Source of the DNA: CAZKGE01 sp964636405
GTDB lineage: Bacteria > Bacillota > Clostridia > Christensenellales > CAG-138
Assembly (NCBI GenBank): GCA_964636405.1
Contig: CAZWSI010000005.1
Coordinates: 35,112-99,111, forward strand
DNA: 64,000 nt
Direction: 5' to 3'
In this document: positions 24,817-33,138 of the stretch, piece after piece
Position numbering within the stretch: the first letter of the stretch is position 1
Layout: each line of letters begins with the position of its first letter
Program-made: the position numbers and the translations under genes
The notes under the pieces: model-generated
Seen by the model: the letters and a program-made list of their open reading frames with translations, nothing else
Databases searched by the model: none
Told to the model about the DNA's origin: nothing

Positions 24817-26413
24817 TCAAAAAACAGTTTTTGACAAATATCTGTCCGGCAGGGCACGGCGCGATAAAATTCGCACGCCTGCGGGCTTTAGCGCGCGCGT
24901 GGACGACACGCTACGTTCGCTCTCGGGGGGCGCGGAGGCACGGAGCGTTGCGGTTCCCGTGCGCCGTCTTGGCCGCAGGGCCATGGCGGCGCTGGTGGCG
25001 GCCGCCATTCTCCTTGTCACCGCTACGGCGCTTGCCGCCGTATACTTTAGCCGCATGCAAAAGTTCAAGGATGAAACGCAGGCTGTGCTGGACGCAAGCT
25101 ACGTCGAGTGGATGCCTACGAATATTCAGCCCAATGGCCTAAAAACAAACGTCGCCGGGATCGAGCTTTCGATCAATTGGTTCTATTATCAGGATTCGGA
25201 CGAGGCCGGCGGCAGCAAGCAGTTTATCGTGCAATATGTGGCGTATTCTCCAACCGACCCCGGCGCGATGGAACGTTCGGACTTCTGTATGACGGTCAAC
25301 AGCGGCGAAGCGATCCCGACCGCGTACAACGACCCGGAGGCCTTTGAAAAGCAAACGGACCCGAGCGAGGGCTACAAAGCCTATATTTCCGCAGCCTACG
25401 CGGTGGCGGCAAACCCGCTGACGGAGGGCAACACGCTCCTGTTCACGGGAAAAATCGCGGGTGAGGATTACGCCATGACCTATACGCTCGACACGGAAAC
25501 CATGGCGCAGCTCAAATCGGAGGTGGAGGCCGAATACGCGCAGTCCTCCGCCGTGTTGGAGGCCATTCCGCAGGAGGCGGCCGAGGTGGAGCTCTCCTTT
25601 ATGGGCTATACCATCAAGGAGGTCGCGGTCAAGGACGGCTTTATGTACTTTACCCAGCAGAATATCCCGGAATACTGGGAAGCGCATGAAGGCGGCCGTG
25701 AAACCTCGCCGGAGGAGGCAGCGCTTGGGGCGGAGGGGATTTACGCAGGCATAGACGTGTTCCCCTTCATCGACGGCTGCCCCATGCTGCACGAAGCGCT
25801 TGGCAATGTGGATCAGGTTTACCCGGACGGCTACGTATACCGCACGTATATCGGCCGCAGCCGCGACAAGCTCCCGGCGCGCTCGCTCATTTCGTTTACC
25901 GGCATCGTGTTCTATTATGAATGGGCCACGGACACGGTAATCGCGCCAGCGGACGAGGCGGAGCAAAAGGAATGGCGCCAAACGAACATGGAGCTTGTCC
26001 GGCAAAACGCCGCAAAGGACGCTTGGTTCAGCTTCTCTGCGGAAACGGACGCCTTTACCGCGACCGACCTAATCTTTAACAATCGCCTTTGGGGCACTAT
26101 CGGCCTCGCGCTCAATACGCCGGACGCGTACGAGGGCGCGCGGGGCGACGTGCCCGTTGTGACGATTGACGGCACGAAGCTGGAATATCTGGGCGATTCC
26201 AAATTTCACATCGACGAATGGCCGGGTGGCTCCCAGCGCGGCAATCAGCGCCACGGCTATAACTACGTGGGCATAGCTGCCGCCGACCTGGGCGAAAGCT
26301 TCGAGGTGACGGTGGAGTGGCGCGGCGAGAAAACGAGCTTTACGCTTAAAGGAGCGAGCGCCGTTACGGAGAACATCCCTTATACGGAGTATAAAACGAT
26401 ATTCGGCTACTAA
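24806..26413 (+). CDS. Membrane-anchored putative anti-sigma factor (DUF4179-like)
   Basis: Protein of 535 residues with a short cytoplasmic N-terminal region (about 1-58, including TPAGFSARVDDTLRSL, the usual start of these anti-sigma proteins), one membrane helix (about 59-80, MAALVAAAILLVTATALAAVYF), and a large extracellular part of about 450 residues. The architecture and the overlap with the ECF gene argue that it holds the sigma factor inactive and senses an envelope signal. The extracellular part shows no domain I can name. The ATG at 24806 has GGAGGG upstream within the sigma gene. Confidence 0.78.
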   Translation: MRSDQKTVFDKYLSGRARRDKIRTPAGFSARVDDTLRSLSGGAEARSVAVPVRRLGRRAMAALVAAAILLVTATALAAVYFSRMQKFKDETQAVLDASYVEWMPTNIQPNGLKTNVAGIELSINWFYYQDSDEAGGSKQFIVQYVAYSPTDPGAMERSDFCMTVNSGEAIPTAYNDPEAFEKQTDPSEGYKAYISAAYAVAANPLTEGNTLLFTGKIAGEDYAMTYTLDTETMAQLKSEVEAEYAQSSAVLEAIPQEAAEVELSFMGYTIKEVAVKDGFMYFTQQNIPEYWEAHEGGRETSPEEAALGAEGIYAGIDVFPFIDGCPMLHEALGNVDQVYPDGYVYRTYIGRSRDKLPARSLISFTGIVFYYEWATDTVIAPADEAEQKEWRQTNMELVRQNAAKDAWFSFSAETDAFTATDLIFNNRLWGTIGLALNTPDAYEGARGDVPVVTIDGTKLEYLGDSKFHIDEWPGGSQRGNQRHGYNYVGIAAADLGESFEVTVEWRGEKTSFTLKGASAVTENIPYTEYKTIFGY

Positions 26414-26420
26414 ACGGCCC

Positions 26421-26464
26421 AAAAACGCGGCGCGCCGCTCCACAGTGGAGCGGCGCGCCGTTTT
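26421..26464. terminator. Strong bidirectional terminator between anti-sigma gene and trxA
   Basis: A perfect 15-pair stem (CGGCGCGCCGCTCCA / TGGAGCGGCGCGCCG) with a three-base loop is flanked by AAAAA on the left and TTTT on the right. Confidence 0.92.
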
Positions 26465-26472
26465 GCGTCGTT

Positions 26473-26805
26473 TTACAAAAGCTTGTCAAGCATGGCGGCA
26501 AGCGCCTGCTTAGGCCGTGCGCCAACCGATTTTTCAGCCAGCTTGCCGTTTTTGAACGCCAATATGGTAGGAATGGTCGCGATGCCGTAACGCGCGGCAA
26601 GCGCCGCTTCCTCATCCACATTGACCTTGCCGACGATCGCGCGACCGTCGTATTCCTTGGCAATCTGCTCCACAAAGGGTCCAATCATGCGGCAGGGGCC
26701 GCACCAGCTCGCCCAAAAATCGACAAGCACGGGCAGCTCGTTTTGCGCAAGCGCCGCGTCAAAGCTCTCCGTCGTGAAATGCCGAAGGACTTCCTTCTTC
26801 TCCAT
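26473..26805 (-). CDS. trxA: Thioredoxin
   Basis: Small dithiol-disulfide oxidoreductase, 110 residues, with active site WASWCGPCRM and the cis-proline region ATIPTILAF. It starts after GGAGGTGACAAACG. Its first 47 bases overlap the end of the RseC-like gene, so it is the last gene of the hisS-aspS-rseC-trxA run before a strong terminator. Confidence 0.96.
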   Translation of the reverse strand: MEKKEVLRHFTTESFDAALAQNELPVLVDFWASWCGPCRMIGPFVEQIAKEYDGRAIVGKVNVDEEAALAARYGIATIPTILAFKNGKLAEKSVGARPKQALAAMLDKLL

Positions 26806-27226
26806 CGTTTGTCACCTCCGTATTTAGTATGGCCCGCATACGCGGGGTAAACCTATGCTTTGCGCGCAGTTTCGGCTCAAGCAGCCGGAGCGCAAGAAAG
26901 CCGACCGCGCAACACGCAAGTCCCGTGAGCGCGGAAACGGCGTCGGAAACGAGCGAACCGATAGACAGCCCGCCTACCAGCAGCGCGAGCGGCACGCAAT
27001 AGGCAAGGAGGCTTGCCAGCACTAGGCTGCGCGCCTCTATGTTTACCTCGACCGTGTCCCCCGCCCGCGCGTTAAGCGTGTTCTTGACCCGAAGCTGCAT
27101 CTCCTTTTCGCCAATGGCGAGGCAACCGCAGCAGTGCGCGCACATGGCGCTGCGCGTAAAGCGCACCACGGCGTCGCCGCCATCAAGCGAGACGACGCGG
27201 CCAAGGTGCGCGCCCTGCGCGGGCAC
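26759..27226 (-). CDS. RseC/MucC-family (SoxR-reducing system) membrane protein
   Basis: Protein of 155 residues with the family's cysteine motif MCAHCCGC near residue 35, an N-terminal beta-rich part (LGRVVSLDGGDAVVRF) and two membrane helices (about 73-120). In Gram-negatives RseC modulates sigma-E or takes part in SoxR reduction. In Clostridia homologues often accompany Rnf or other redox genes; the role here is unknown. I choose the GTG at 27226, one base after the aspS stop and six bases after GAGG, over upstream in-frame starts that would overlap aspS. Confidence 0.75.
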   Translation of the reverse strand: MPAQGAHLGRVVSLDGGDAVVRFTRSAMCAHCCGCLAIGEKEMQLRVKNTLNARAGDTVEVNIEARSLVLASLLAYCVPLALLVGGLSIGSLVSDAVSALTGLACCAVGFLALRLLEPKLRAKHRFTPRMRAILNTEVTNDGEEGSPSAFHDGEL

Positions 27227-27227
27227 G

Positions 27228-29018
27228 TCATTCCTCGACACAGCGAATGTGCAGCTCGGCAAGCTGCTTATCGTCCACCGCGTCCGGCGCGCCGGTGAGC
27301 GGGCAGGACGCATTCTGTACTTTCGGGAAGGCGATTACATCGCGGATGCTGGAAGCGCCGGAAAGCAGCATGACCACGCGGTCAAGACCGTAGGCGATGC
27401 CGCCGTGCGGAGGCGGCCCGTACTGGAACGCGTCGAGGAGGTAACCAAAGCGACGCTTGGCCTCCTCGTCGGTAAAGCCCAGCGCGCGGAACATGCGCTT
27501 TTGCAGCTCCGTGGAATGGATGCGGATGGAGCCGCCGCCAATCTCCGTTCCGTTGAGCACGATATCGTAGGCTTTGGCGCGCACCGCGCCCGGATCGGAT
27601 TCGAGCAGCTCCATATCCTCGTCCATAGGGCTGGTGAAGGGATGGTGCATGGCCATAAAGCGGTTCTCCTCCTCGCTCCAATCCAGCAGCGGGAACTCCG
27701 TAATCCAGAGGAGGTTGAACTTGCTTTTGTCAATGAGGCCCAGCTTATCGCCAAGCTTTAGGCGCAGCGCGCCCAGCGATGCGAACACCGTTTCGTTCTT
27801 TGCATCCGCCACGAAGAAGGCAATATCGCCCGTTTCAAGGCCAAGCTGCGCGGTGAGCGCGGCAAAGCGCTCCTCCGAAAAGAACTTGTGGATGGGAGAC
27901 TGCACGCCGTCCGGCTTGCAATTGATCCACGCGAGGCCCTTGGCGCGGTAGGTCTTGACGAATTCGGACAGCGCGTCGATCTCCTTGCGCGAAAACGCCG
28001 CGCTTTGGCCCTTGGCCACGATGCAGCGCACGCTGCCGCCCTCGGCGAGAGCATTGTCGAAAACGGAGAAGCCGCAGTCCTTTACCAGCGCCGAAACATC
28101 CTGCAGCTCAAGCCCAAAGCGCGTATCCGGCTTGTCGGAGCCAAAGCGGTCCATGGCCTCCCGCCAGGTCAGGCGCGGCAGCGGAAGCTGGATTTCCATT
28201 CCCATGATCTCAGCAAAGAGCGTCTTGAGGAACCCCTCGTTGACCGCGAGCACATCGTCGATCTCGACAAAGGACATTTCGATATCGATCTGCGTAAAGT
28301 CCGGCTGGCGATCCGCGCGCAGGTCCTCGTCGCGGAAACAGCGCACGATCTGCATATAGCGGTCGAAGCCCGACACCATCAAAAGCTGCTTAAACTGCTG
28401 CGGGCTTTGCGGCAGCGCGTAAAAGCGGCCCGGATGCACGCGGCTCGGCACAAGATAATCGCGCGCACCCTCCGGCGTACTCTTGGTGAGCATGGGCGTC
28501 TCGATCTCTAAAAAGCCGTTTTCAGAGAAATACTTGCGCGTGCAGAACGCGATTTTATGCCGCAAAAGCAGATTCTGCTGCATCATGGGGCGACGCAAAT
28601 CGAGATAGCGATACTTTAAGCGCACAAGCTCGCTGGCGTTACAATCGTCATCCACCTCAAAGGGCGGCGTTTCGCTGCGGGAGAGGAGCTTAAACTCGCT
28701 GACAAGCAGCTCCAGCTCGCCCGTCTTCATGTTGGGATTGATCATATTGCCCGTACGGAGCGCCAGCTTCCCCTTGACCGCGAGCACATATTCGGAGCGG
28801 ATCGCACCCGCGCGGGCAAACGCCTCCTGTGAAAGCGTGCCGGAATCAAACACGACCTGCATAATGCCGCTGCGATCGCGCAATTGCACAAATATGAGCG
28901 CGCCCAAATCACGCCGCACGTTCGTCCAGCCCATGAGGCAGAATTCCTTGCCCGCGTCGGAGCGCGTCGGCTCCGCGCAATAACAGCTCCGCCGCCATTC
29001 GCCCAATAATTCACTCAT
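27228..29018 (-). CDS. aspS: Aspartyl-tRNA synthetase
   Basis: Class II synthetase of the bacterial type with the inserted GAD domain, 596 residues. The N-terminal OB-fold anticodon-binding domain (MGWTNVRRDLGALIFVQLRD) is followed by motif 2 (QIVRCFRDEDLRADRQPDF) and motif 3 (GIAYGLDRVVMLL). It charges tRNA-Asp. Whether it also misacylates tRNA-Asn cannot be judged here. Its start overlaps the end of hisS by eight bases, so expression should follow the hisS T-box. Confidence 0.97.
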   Translation of the reverse strand: MSELLGEWRRSCYCAEPTRSDAGKEFCLMGWTNVRRDLGALIFVQLRDRSGIMQVVFDSGTLSQEAFARAGAIRSEYVLAVKGKLALRTGNMINPNMKTGELELLVSEFKLLSRSETPPFEVDDDCNASELVRLKYRYLDLRRPMMQQNLLLRHKIAFCTRKYFSENGFLEIETPMLTKSTPEGARDYLVPSRVHPGRFYALPQSPQQFKQLLMVSGFDRYMQIVRCFRDEDLRADRQPDFTQIDIEMSFVEIDDVLAVNEGFLKTLFAEIMGMEIQLPLPRLTWREAMDRFGSDKPDTRFGLELQDVSALVKDCGFSVFDNALAEGGSVRCIVAKGQSAAFSRKEIDALSEFVKTYRAKGLAWINCKPDGVQSPIHKFFSEERFAALTAQLGLETGDIAFFVADAKNETVFASLGALRLKLGDKLGLIDKSKFNLLWITEFPLLDWSEEENRFMAMHHPFTSPMDEDMELLESDPGAVRAKAYDIVLNGTEIGGGSIRIHSTELQKRMFRALGFTDEEAKRRFGYLLDAFQYGPPPHGGIAYGLDRVVMLLSGASSIRDVIAFPKVQNASCPLTGAPDAVDDKQLAELHIRCVEE

Positions 29019-30294
29019 TTTCTGCTTCCTCCTGCTGTTTGATACAGCTCATGATTCCCGCTACGGACAGTGAAACCTCAATCGTTGCTCCGTCCGACAG
29101 ATTTTTCAGCTTTGCGCGCCCGGCGGCAAGCTCGTCGCCGCCGACGGTGAGCACCCGCTTTGCGCCGAGCTTATCGGCGTACTTAAACTGCGCCTTTAGG
29201 CTCCTGCCCACGTTGTCGATCTCCGCGGATACGCCGCCTCTGCGGATTTCGTCCACAAGCGGAAACGCCGCGCGATAGCTTTCCTCGTCAAGGGTCGCTA
29301 CATAGAGCTGCGCGCGTGCGGGCTTTGGAATGGCGAGCCCCAGCTCGCGCATGAGCAACAGCACGCGCTCCATGCCCATGCCAAAGCCGACCGCCGGCAT
29401 CGCGGGCCCGCCGAGCTGCGCAATCAGCCCGTCGTAGCGCCCGCCGCCGCAGAGAGAGCCCTGCGCGCCGATTTGATCCGAAACGATCTCGAACACCGTC
29501 CGGGTGTAGTAATCCAGCCCGCGCACAAGCGAGGGCGTTACGCGGTAGGCAATGCCTACGCTGTCGAGCAGCGCGCAAAGCGTTTCAAAGTGCGCGCGAC
29601 AATCGTCGCAGATATAGTCCTGTATGCTCGGCGCGCCCTTGACGGCCTCTTTGCACGCGGGAACCTTGCAGTCCAGCACGCGAAGCGGATTTTGCGCAAG
29701 GCGCGTGCGGCAGGTTTCACAAAGCGAAGCTTCGCGCTCGGAAAGGAACGCGATAAGCGCCTCTTGATAGCGCGGGCGGCAAGCCGGGCAGCCGATGCTG
29801 TTGAGCAGCACCGTAAGATCGCGCAGGCCCAGCCGTGAAAAAAGCGTAACGACAAGCGAAATGCACTCCGCGTCCGCGCCCGGCTTTTCCGCGCCGAACA
29901 GCTCCACGCCGAATTGATGATGCTCCCGAAGCCGCCCCGCCTGCGGCCGGTCGTAACGGAATACGGGCGCGTTGAGATAATATACCTTGGTGGGCTGTGC
30001 ATCGGAAAACAGCCCGTTTTCCACGAACATGCGCACCATGCCCGCCGTCCCCTCCGGCTTGAGGGTGATAGAGCGGTCGCCCTTGTCGTTAAAGGTGTAC
30101 ATCTCCTTTTGCACAACGTCCGTCGTGCCGCCAATGCCGCGCAAAAAGAGCTCCGTATGCTCGATCACCGGCGTGCGCGTTTCCAAATAACCGTAGCTTG
30201 CGGCAAGCGCGCGAATCTGCGCTTCAAGATACTGCCACTGGTAGCTCTCCTGCGGCAAAACATCCTTGGTGCCCTTGGGCGCCTGATAGGCCAT
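29011..30294 (-). CDS. hisS: Histidyl-tRNA synthetase
   Basis: Class II synthetase, 427 residues from the ATG at 30294 after AAGGAGGAAACCACC; the open frame upstream runs through the T-box leader and is not coding. Histidine-specific motifs include RGLDYYTRTVFEI and GGRYDGLIAQLGG, with motif 3 in GFGMGMERVLLLM. The N-terminus APKGTKDVLP is typical. It is followed by aspS, the usual Firmicute pairing, and preceded by a T-box leader. Confidence 0.97.
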   Translation of the reverse strand: MAYQAPKGTKDVLPQESYQWQYLEAQIRALAASYGYLETRTPVIEHTELFLRGIGGTTDVVQKEMYTFNDKGDRSITLKPEGTAGMVRMFVENGLFSDAQPTKVYYLNAPVFRYDRPQAGRLREHHQFGVELFGAEKPGADAECISLVVTLFSRLGLRDLTVLLNSIGCPACRPRYQEALIAFLSEREASLCETCRTRLAQNPLRVLDCKVPACKEAVKGAPSIQDYICDDCRAHFETLCALLDSVGIAYRVTPSLVRGLDYYTRTVFEIVSDQIGAQGSLCGGGRYDGLIAQLGGPAMPAVGFGMGMERVLLLMRELGLAIPKPARAQLYVATLDEESYRAAFPLVDEIRRGGVSAEIDNVGRSLKAQFKYADKLGAKRVLTVGGDELAAGRAKLKNLSDGATIEVSLSVAGIMSCIKQQEEAENE

Positions 30295-30321
30295 GGTGGT
30301 TTCCTCCTTCTGCCTTCCCCG

Positions 30322-30557
30322 ATAAAATAAAAAGCAGGCTTTCGTCCATGAGGGACGGAAAACCCGCGGTGCCACCCTGATTGAGCGAAGATCGCTCCTC
30401 TTTTGCCCGATAACGCCGGTACGCGTCACTGCGTACATTGCTTCGGCAGCGCGGCTTACGGGTGCCCTTGGCGGAGAACTCTGCATGCGCGGCTTGCAGC
30501 ACGTGCCACGCTCTCTGAAAATGCCGTCTCTTCGTTACTCTCCCGGTCACAGCCTTT
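30322..30557 (-). promoter_or_regulatory. T-box leader (tRNA-His sensing) of hisS-aspS
   Basis: The leftward leader contains the conserved T-box sequence AGGGTGGCACCGCGG (30364-30378), which pairs with the free CCA end of uncharged tRNA. Directly after it is a terminator hairpin formed by GCGGGTTTTCCGTCC and GGACGAAAGCCTGC, ending in TTTTTATTTT (30322-30367). Stem I begins near 30540 with GGGAGAGTAACGAAGA and closes with TTCTCC. The trinucleotide CAT at 30485-30487, in the expected specifier position, is a histidine codon. When histidyl-tRNA runs low the antiterminator should form and hisS-aspS expression rise. Confidence 0.93.
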
Positions 30558-30563
30558 CGTCAC

Positions 30564-30592
30564 ATTATACGCAGCCAGGCAGCGCGTGTCAA
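30564..30592 (-). promoter_or_regulatory. Sigma-A promoter for the T-box-hisS operon
   Basis: Perfect TTGACA and TATAAT are separated by 17 bases on the leftward strand. The -35 overlaps the last codons of the upstream HemZ-like gene. Confidence 0.88.
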
Positions 30593-32046
30593 TCGGAAAA
30601 TAAGCGTTCCTTATCAAAAAGGAGCTGAGGAAGCTTGCCGATGTAGGTCGGCACGTCCTTGGGCGCGGGCAGGCGTTCAATACGGCCGCCGGATTGATAC
30701 ACGCGCTTGGTCATGGCGTTGGCGCCATGTGCGAGGATGCTCACGCTCTCCTCCATCATGTCGATATTATAGGCGCACTCCGTTCCCGGCAGCGCGTAGC
30801 CTACGTTTTCCAGATTGCCCCGCATGTATTTTTGCCTGTACATATAATACGGCCGCATGCCAAGCCCGCGCGCTGCGTCCAGCCCCGCGCGAACCATAGC
30901 GGAGGCCTCCTCCTGCTCCGGCATGGGGTGCTTTTCCAGCTCGCGCCGCAGCAACGACGCGCGCTTGACAGCCAGCGTATGCACGGTGAGGTTATCCGGC
31001 CGGAGCGCGGAAAGCGCGTCAAGCGTGTGTTGTCCGTCCGCAAGGCGCTCACCCGGAAGCCCGGCGATTACGTCCATATTGATAATAAAGTCCCCCGCCG
31101 CCCGCGCAAGCGCATACGCGTCCGCAATATCTGCCGCCGTATGCTTGCGCCCTACGCGCGCGAGCGTTTCGTCGCGCATGGTCTGCGGATTGATGGAAAC
31201 GCGACAAACGCGATGCCCAGCAAGCACGGCAAGCTTTTCAGCCGTGATCGTATCGGGCCGCCCGGCCTCCACGGTGCATTCTCCGCCCAGAGAGCCGTAG
31301 CAGCTTTTCACGTGCGATAACAGCTTGTCGAGCTGCCCGGCGCTAAGGATGGTGGGCGTGCCGCCGCCCATATACAGATTGCGCAGCGAAAAGCCTTTTT
31401 TAGTAAAGAGCCGGGCGCCCGCCGAAATGTCCTCGTAAAGCGCGGTCAGGTAGGCTTCGACGGCGGCCGGATCGCGCGCGACCTCGGAGCCGAACGAGCA
31501 ATACAGGCAGCGCGACGCACAGTACGGGATGCCGATGTACACATCCAGCGCAGCGGGCTTTACGGAGGAAAGAAAGGGCCTTTGCACAGCGCAGATATCC
31601 CGCGTAAGCGCAAGCTTCTCGGGCGAAACGTCAAAAAGACGCGCAAAGCTTTCCTCCGCGTCTTGGCCCCGCAAGGTCAGCTCCCTGAAAAGCTTGGTCG
31701 GGCGGATGCCCGTAAGCGAGCCCCAAGGCGTGGCCACCTCCGGATAAAGGCGCTTAAACAGACGGTAGGCCGCAAGCTTTGCCATGCGCTTTTCCACGCG
31801 CTTTTGCTCCAGCACGCCGGTGGGCCGTCCGGAGGCGGCGCTTTCTGCCGACAGACCCCCCATCCGCGCCGTGGCGTGGGGTACGCCGTCCTCAGAAAGG
31901 AGCGTCACAAAAAGCGTGTCCGCGTCCTCCTCGGCTTTGGAGGCAAGGGCTTCGGGAACCAGCTCAATGGGTGCGTCGCCCAGAAAGAGGCGCATTTCCT
32001 CGGAAATATCGTTAAAGAAATCGGGACGGTTTGTAACGAGCTTCAC
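30589..32046 (-). CDS. HemZ-like radical-SAM protein (coproporphyrinogen dehydrogenase-like)
   Basis: Radical-SAM enzyme of the HemN/HemZ group, 485 residues. The iron-sulfur motif is CASRCLYCSF (CxxxCxxC), preceded by VYIGIPY and followed by LYMGGGTPTILSAGQLDKLL, the group's SAM-binding GGGTPT. About 170 residues precede the radical-SAM core, as in HemZ. The group includes anaerobic coproporphyrinogen III oxidases, but many clostridial members lie in genomes without haem synthesis, so function is uncertain. The GTG at 32046 overlaps the upstream stop (GTGA) and has GGGAGG eight bases away; a TTG at 32049 is the alternative. Confidence 0.85.
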   Translation of the reverse strand: MKLVTNRPDFFNDISEEMRLFLGDAPIELVPEALASKAEEDADTLFVTLLSEDGVPHATARMGGLSAESAASGRPTGVLEQKRVEKRMAKLAAYRLFKRLYPEVATPWGSLTGIRPTKLFRELTLRGQDAEESFARLFDVSPEKLALTRDICAVQRPFLSSVKPAALDVYIGIPYCASRCLYCSFGSEVARDPAAVEAYLTALYEDISAGARLFTKKGFSLRNLYMGGGTPTILSAGQLDKLLSHVKSCYGSLGGECTVEAGRPDTITAEKLAVLAGHRVCRVSINPQTMRDETLARVGRKHTAADIADAYALARAAGDFIINMDVIAGLPGERLADGQHTLDALSALRPDNLTVHTLAVKRASLLRRELEKHPMPEQEEASAMVRAGLDAARGLGMRPYYMYRQKYMRGNLENVGYALPGTECAYNIDMMEESVSILAHGANAMTKRVYQSGGRIERLPAPKDVPTYIGKLPQLLFDKERLFSD

Positions 32047-32684
32047 CAATCGAGCCTCCCGCCAACCTTGACGAGCGGATTGTTCACGCGCTCATAGGCC
32101 ATGTGCGTTTCCTCGCCGTGGCCCGGATAGAGCGTGTAATCGCCCGGCAGGGAAAACAGCCTGTCCAGCACGGAATGATACAGCTCCCGCTGGCTGCACC
32201 CGGGAAAATCCGTGCGCCCGCAGCTATCCTTAAAAAGTGTGTCGCCGCAAAAAATGGTTTGCTCTCCCTCGACAAGATAGCACGCGCCGCCCGGCGAATG
32301 CCCCGGCGTATGCAACACGCGAAAAAGCAGCCCTCCGGCGGATATCGCGTCGCCGTCGGAAAGGAGAACGTTGGCCTGCATTTTGGGCAGCAGATCGCCC
32401 GTGAGCACGGATAGGTTCTTGCGGTTGCTTTCCAGCATGGGCGCGTCCAGCGTGTGCACGCAGACCTGCGCGCCGGTTTCCGCCTTGAGCGCGGGCAGAC
32501 CGTACAGATGATCGAAATGCCCGTGCGTAAGCAGAATGTGCGTGCAGCGAAGGCCGTCCGCGCGCAGACTCGCGAGAATAGGCGCGGCGTCGCCCGGATC
32601 GATCACGGCGCATTCGCCGCCGTCGGAAGAAACCAGATAGCTGTTAACGGAAAGCGGGCCGCAGACGACGGTTTGTACGCGCAT
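32043..32684 (-). CDS. Metallo-beta-lactamase-fold hydrolase (glyoxalase II-like)
   Basis: MBL-fold hydrolase of 213 residues with the metal motif THGHFDHLYG, later HTPGHSPGGACYL, FCGDTLF and YPGHGEET. This compact form is common beside relA-dtd in Firmicutes and is annotated as hydroxyacylglutathione-hydrolase-like; a real substrate is not known. The ATG at 32684 shares its A with the dtd stop (TGATG) and has AGGAGG upstream. Confidence 0.9.
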   Translation of the reverse strand: MRVQTVVCGPLSVNSYLVSSDGGECAVIDPGDAAPILASLRADGLRCTHILLTHGHFDHLYGLPALKAETGAQVCVHTLDAPMLESNRKNLSVLTGDLLPKMQANVLLSDGDAISAGGLLFRVLHTPGHSPGGACYLVEGEQTIFCGDTLFKDSCGRTDFPGCSQRELYHSVLDRLFSLPGDYTLYPGHGEETHMAYERVNNPLVKVGGRLDW

Positions 32685-33130
32685 CAAAAACACCTCCTGC
32701 TGTCGAGCAAAATCGTAAAGGGGCCGTCATTTGTGATAGACACCCGCATATGCGCCTGAAAACGCCCGGTCTCCACCGGGACGGCGCGCGAAAGGCGTTC
32801 AATCCCCTTTTGGTAAAGCGGGCGCGCCGCTTCCGGCCTTGCCGCCGCGATGTAGCTGGGCCGCCTGCCGTGGCGCGCGTCGCCGCAAAGCGTAAACTGG
32901 GAGACAAGCAGGATAGAGCCGCCCACGTCTGTAACGGAACAATTGGGAACCTCGTTTTCGTCGTCGAACACGCGCAGGCCCAGCAGCTTATCGCAGATAT
33001 AGTTTAAATCCGTTTCCGTATCGCCCGTCTCGATGCCCAGCAGCACCGCAAGGCCCAAACCAATCCGGCCCGTTTCCTCGCCGTCCACCGTCACAAACGC
33101 GGACGATACCCGCTGCACAACCGCGCGCAT
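32684..33130 (-). CDS. dtd: D-aminoacyl-tRNA deacylase
   Basis: Editing enzyme that removes D-amino acids (and glycine) from tRNA, 148 residues. The catalytic motif SQFTL and the C-terminal NDGPFTILLDS (Gly-cisPro-type NGP/NDGP region) are present, and MRAVVQRVSSAFVTVDGE is the usual N-terminus. It lies eight bases after relA, the conserved Firmicute order. Confidence 0.95.
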   Translation of the reverse strand: MRAVVQRVSSAFVTVDGEETGRIGLGLAVLLGIETGDTETDLNYICDKLLGLRVFDDENEVPNCSVTDVGGSILLVSQFTLCGDARHGRRPSYIAAARPEAARPLYQKGIERLSRAVPVETGRFQAHMRVSITNDGPFTILLDSRRCF

Positions 33131-33138
33131 AGCGCCTC

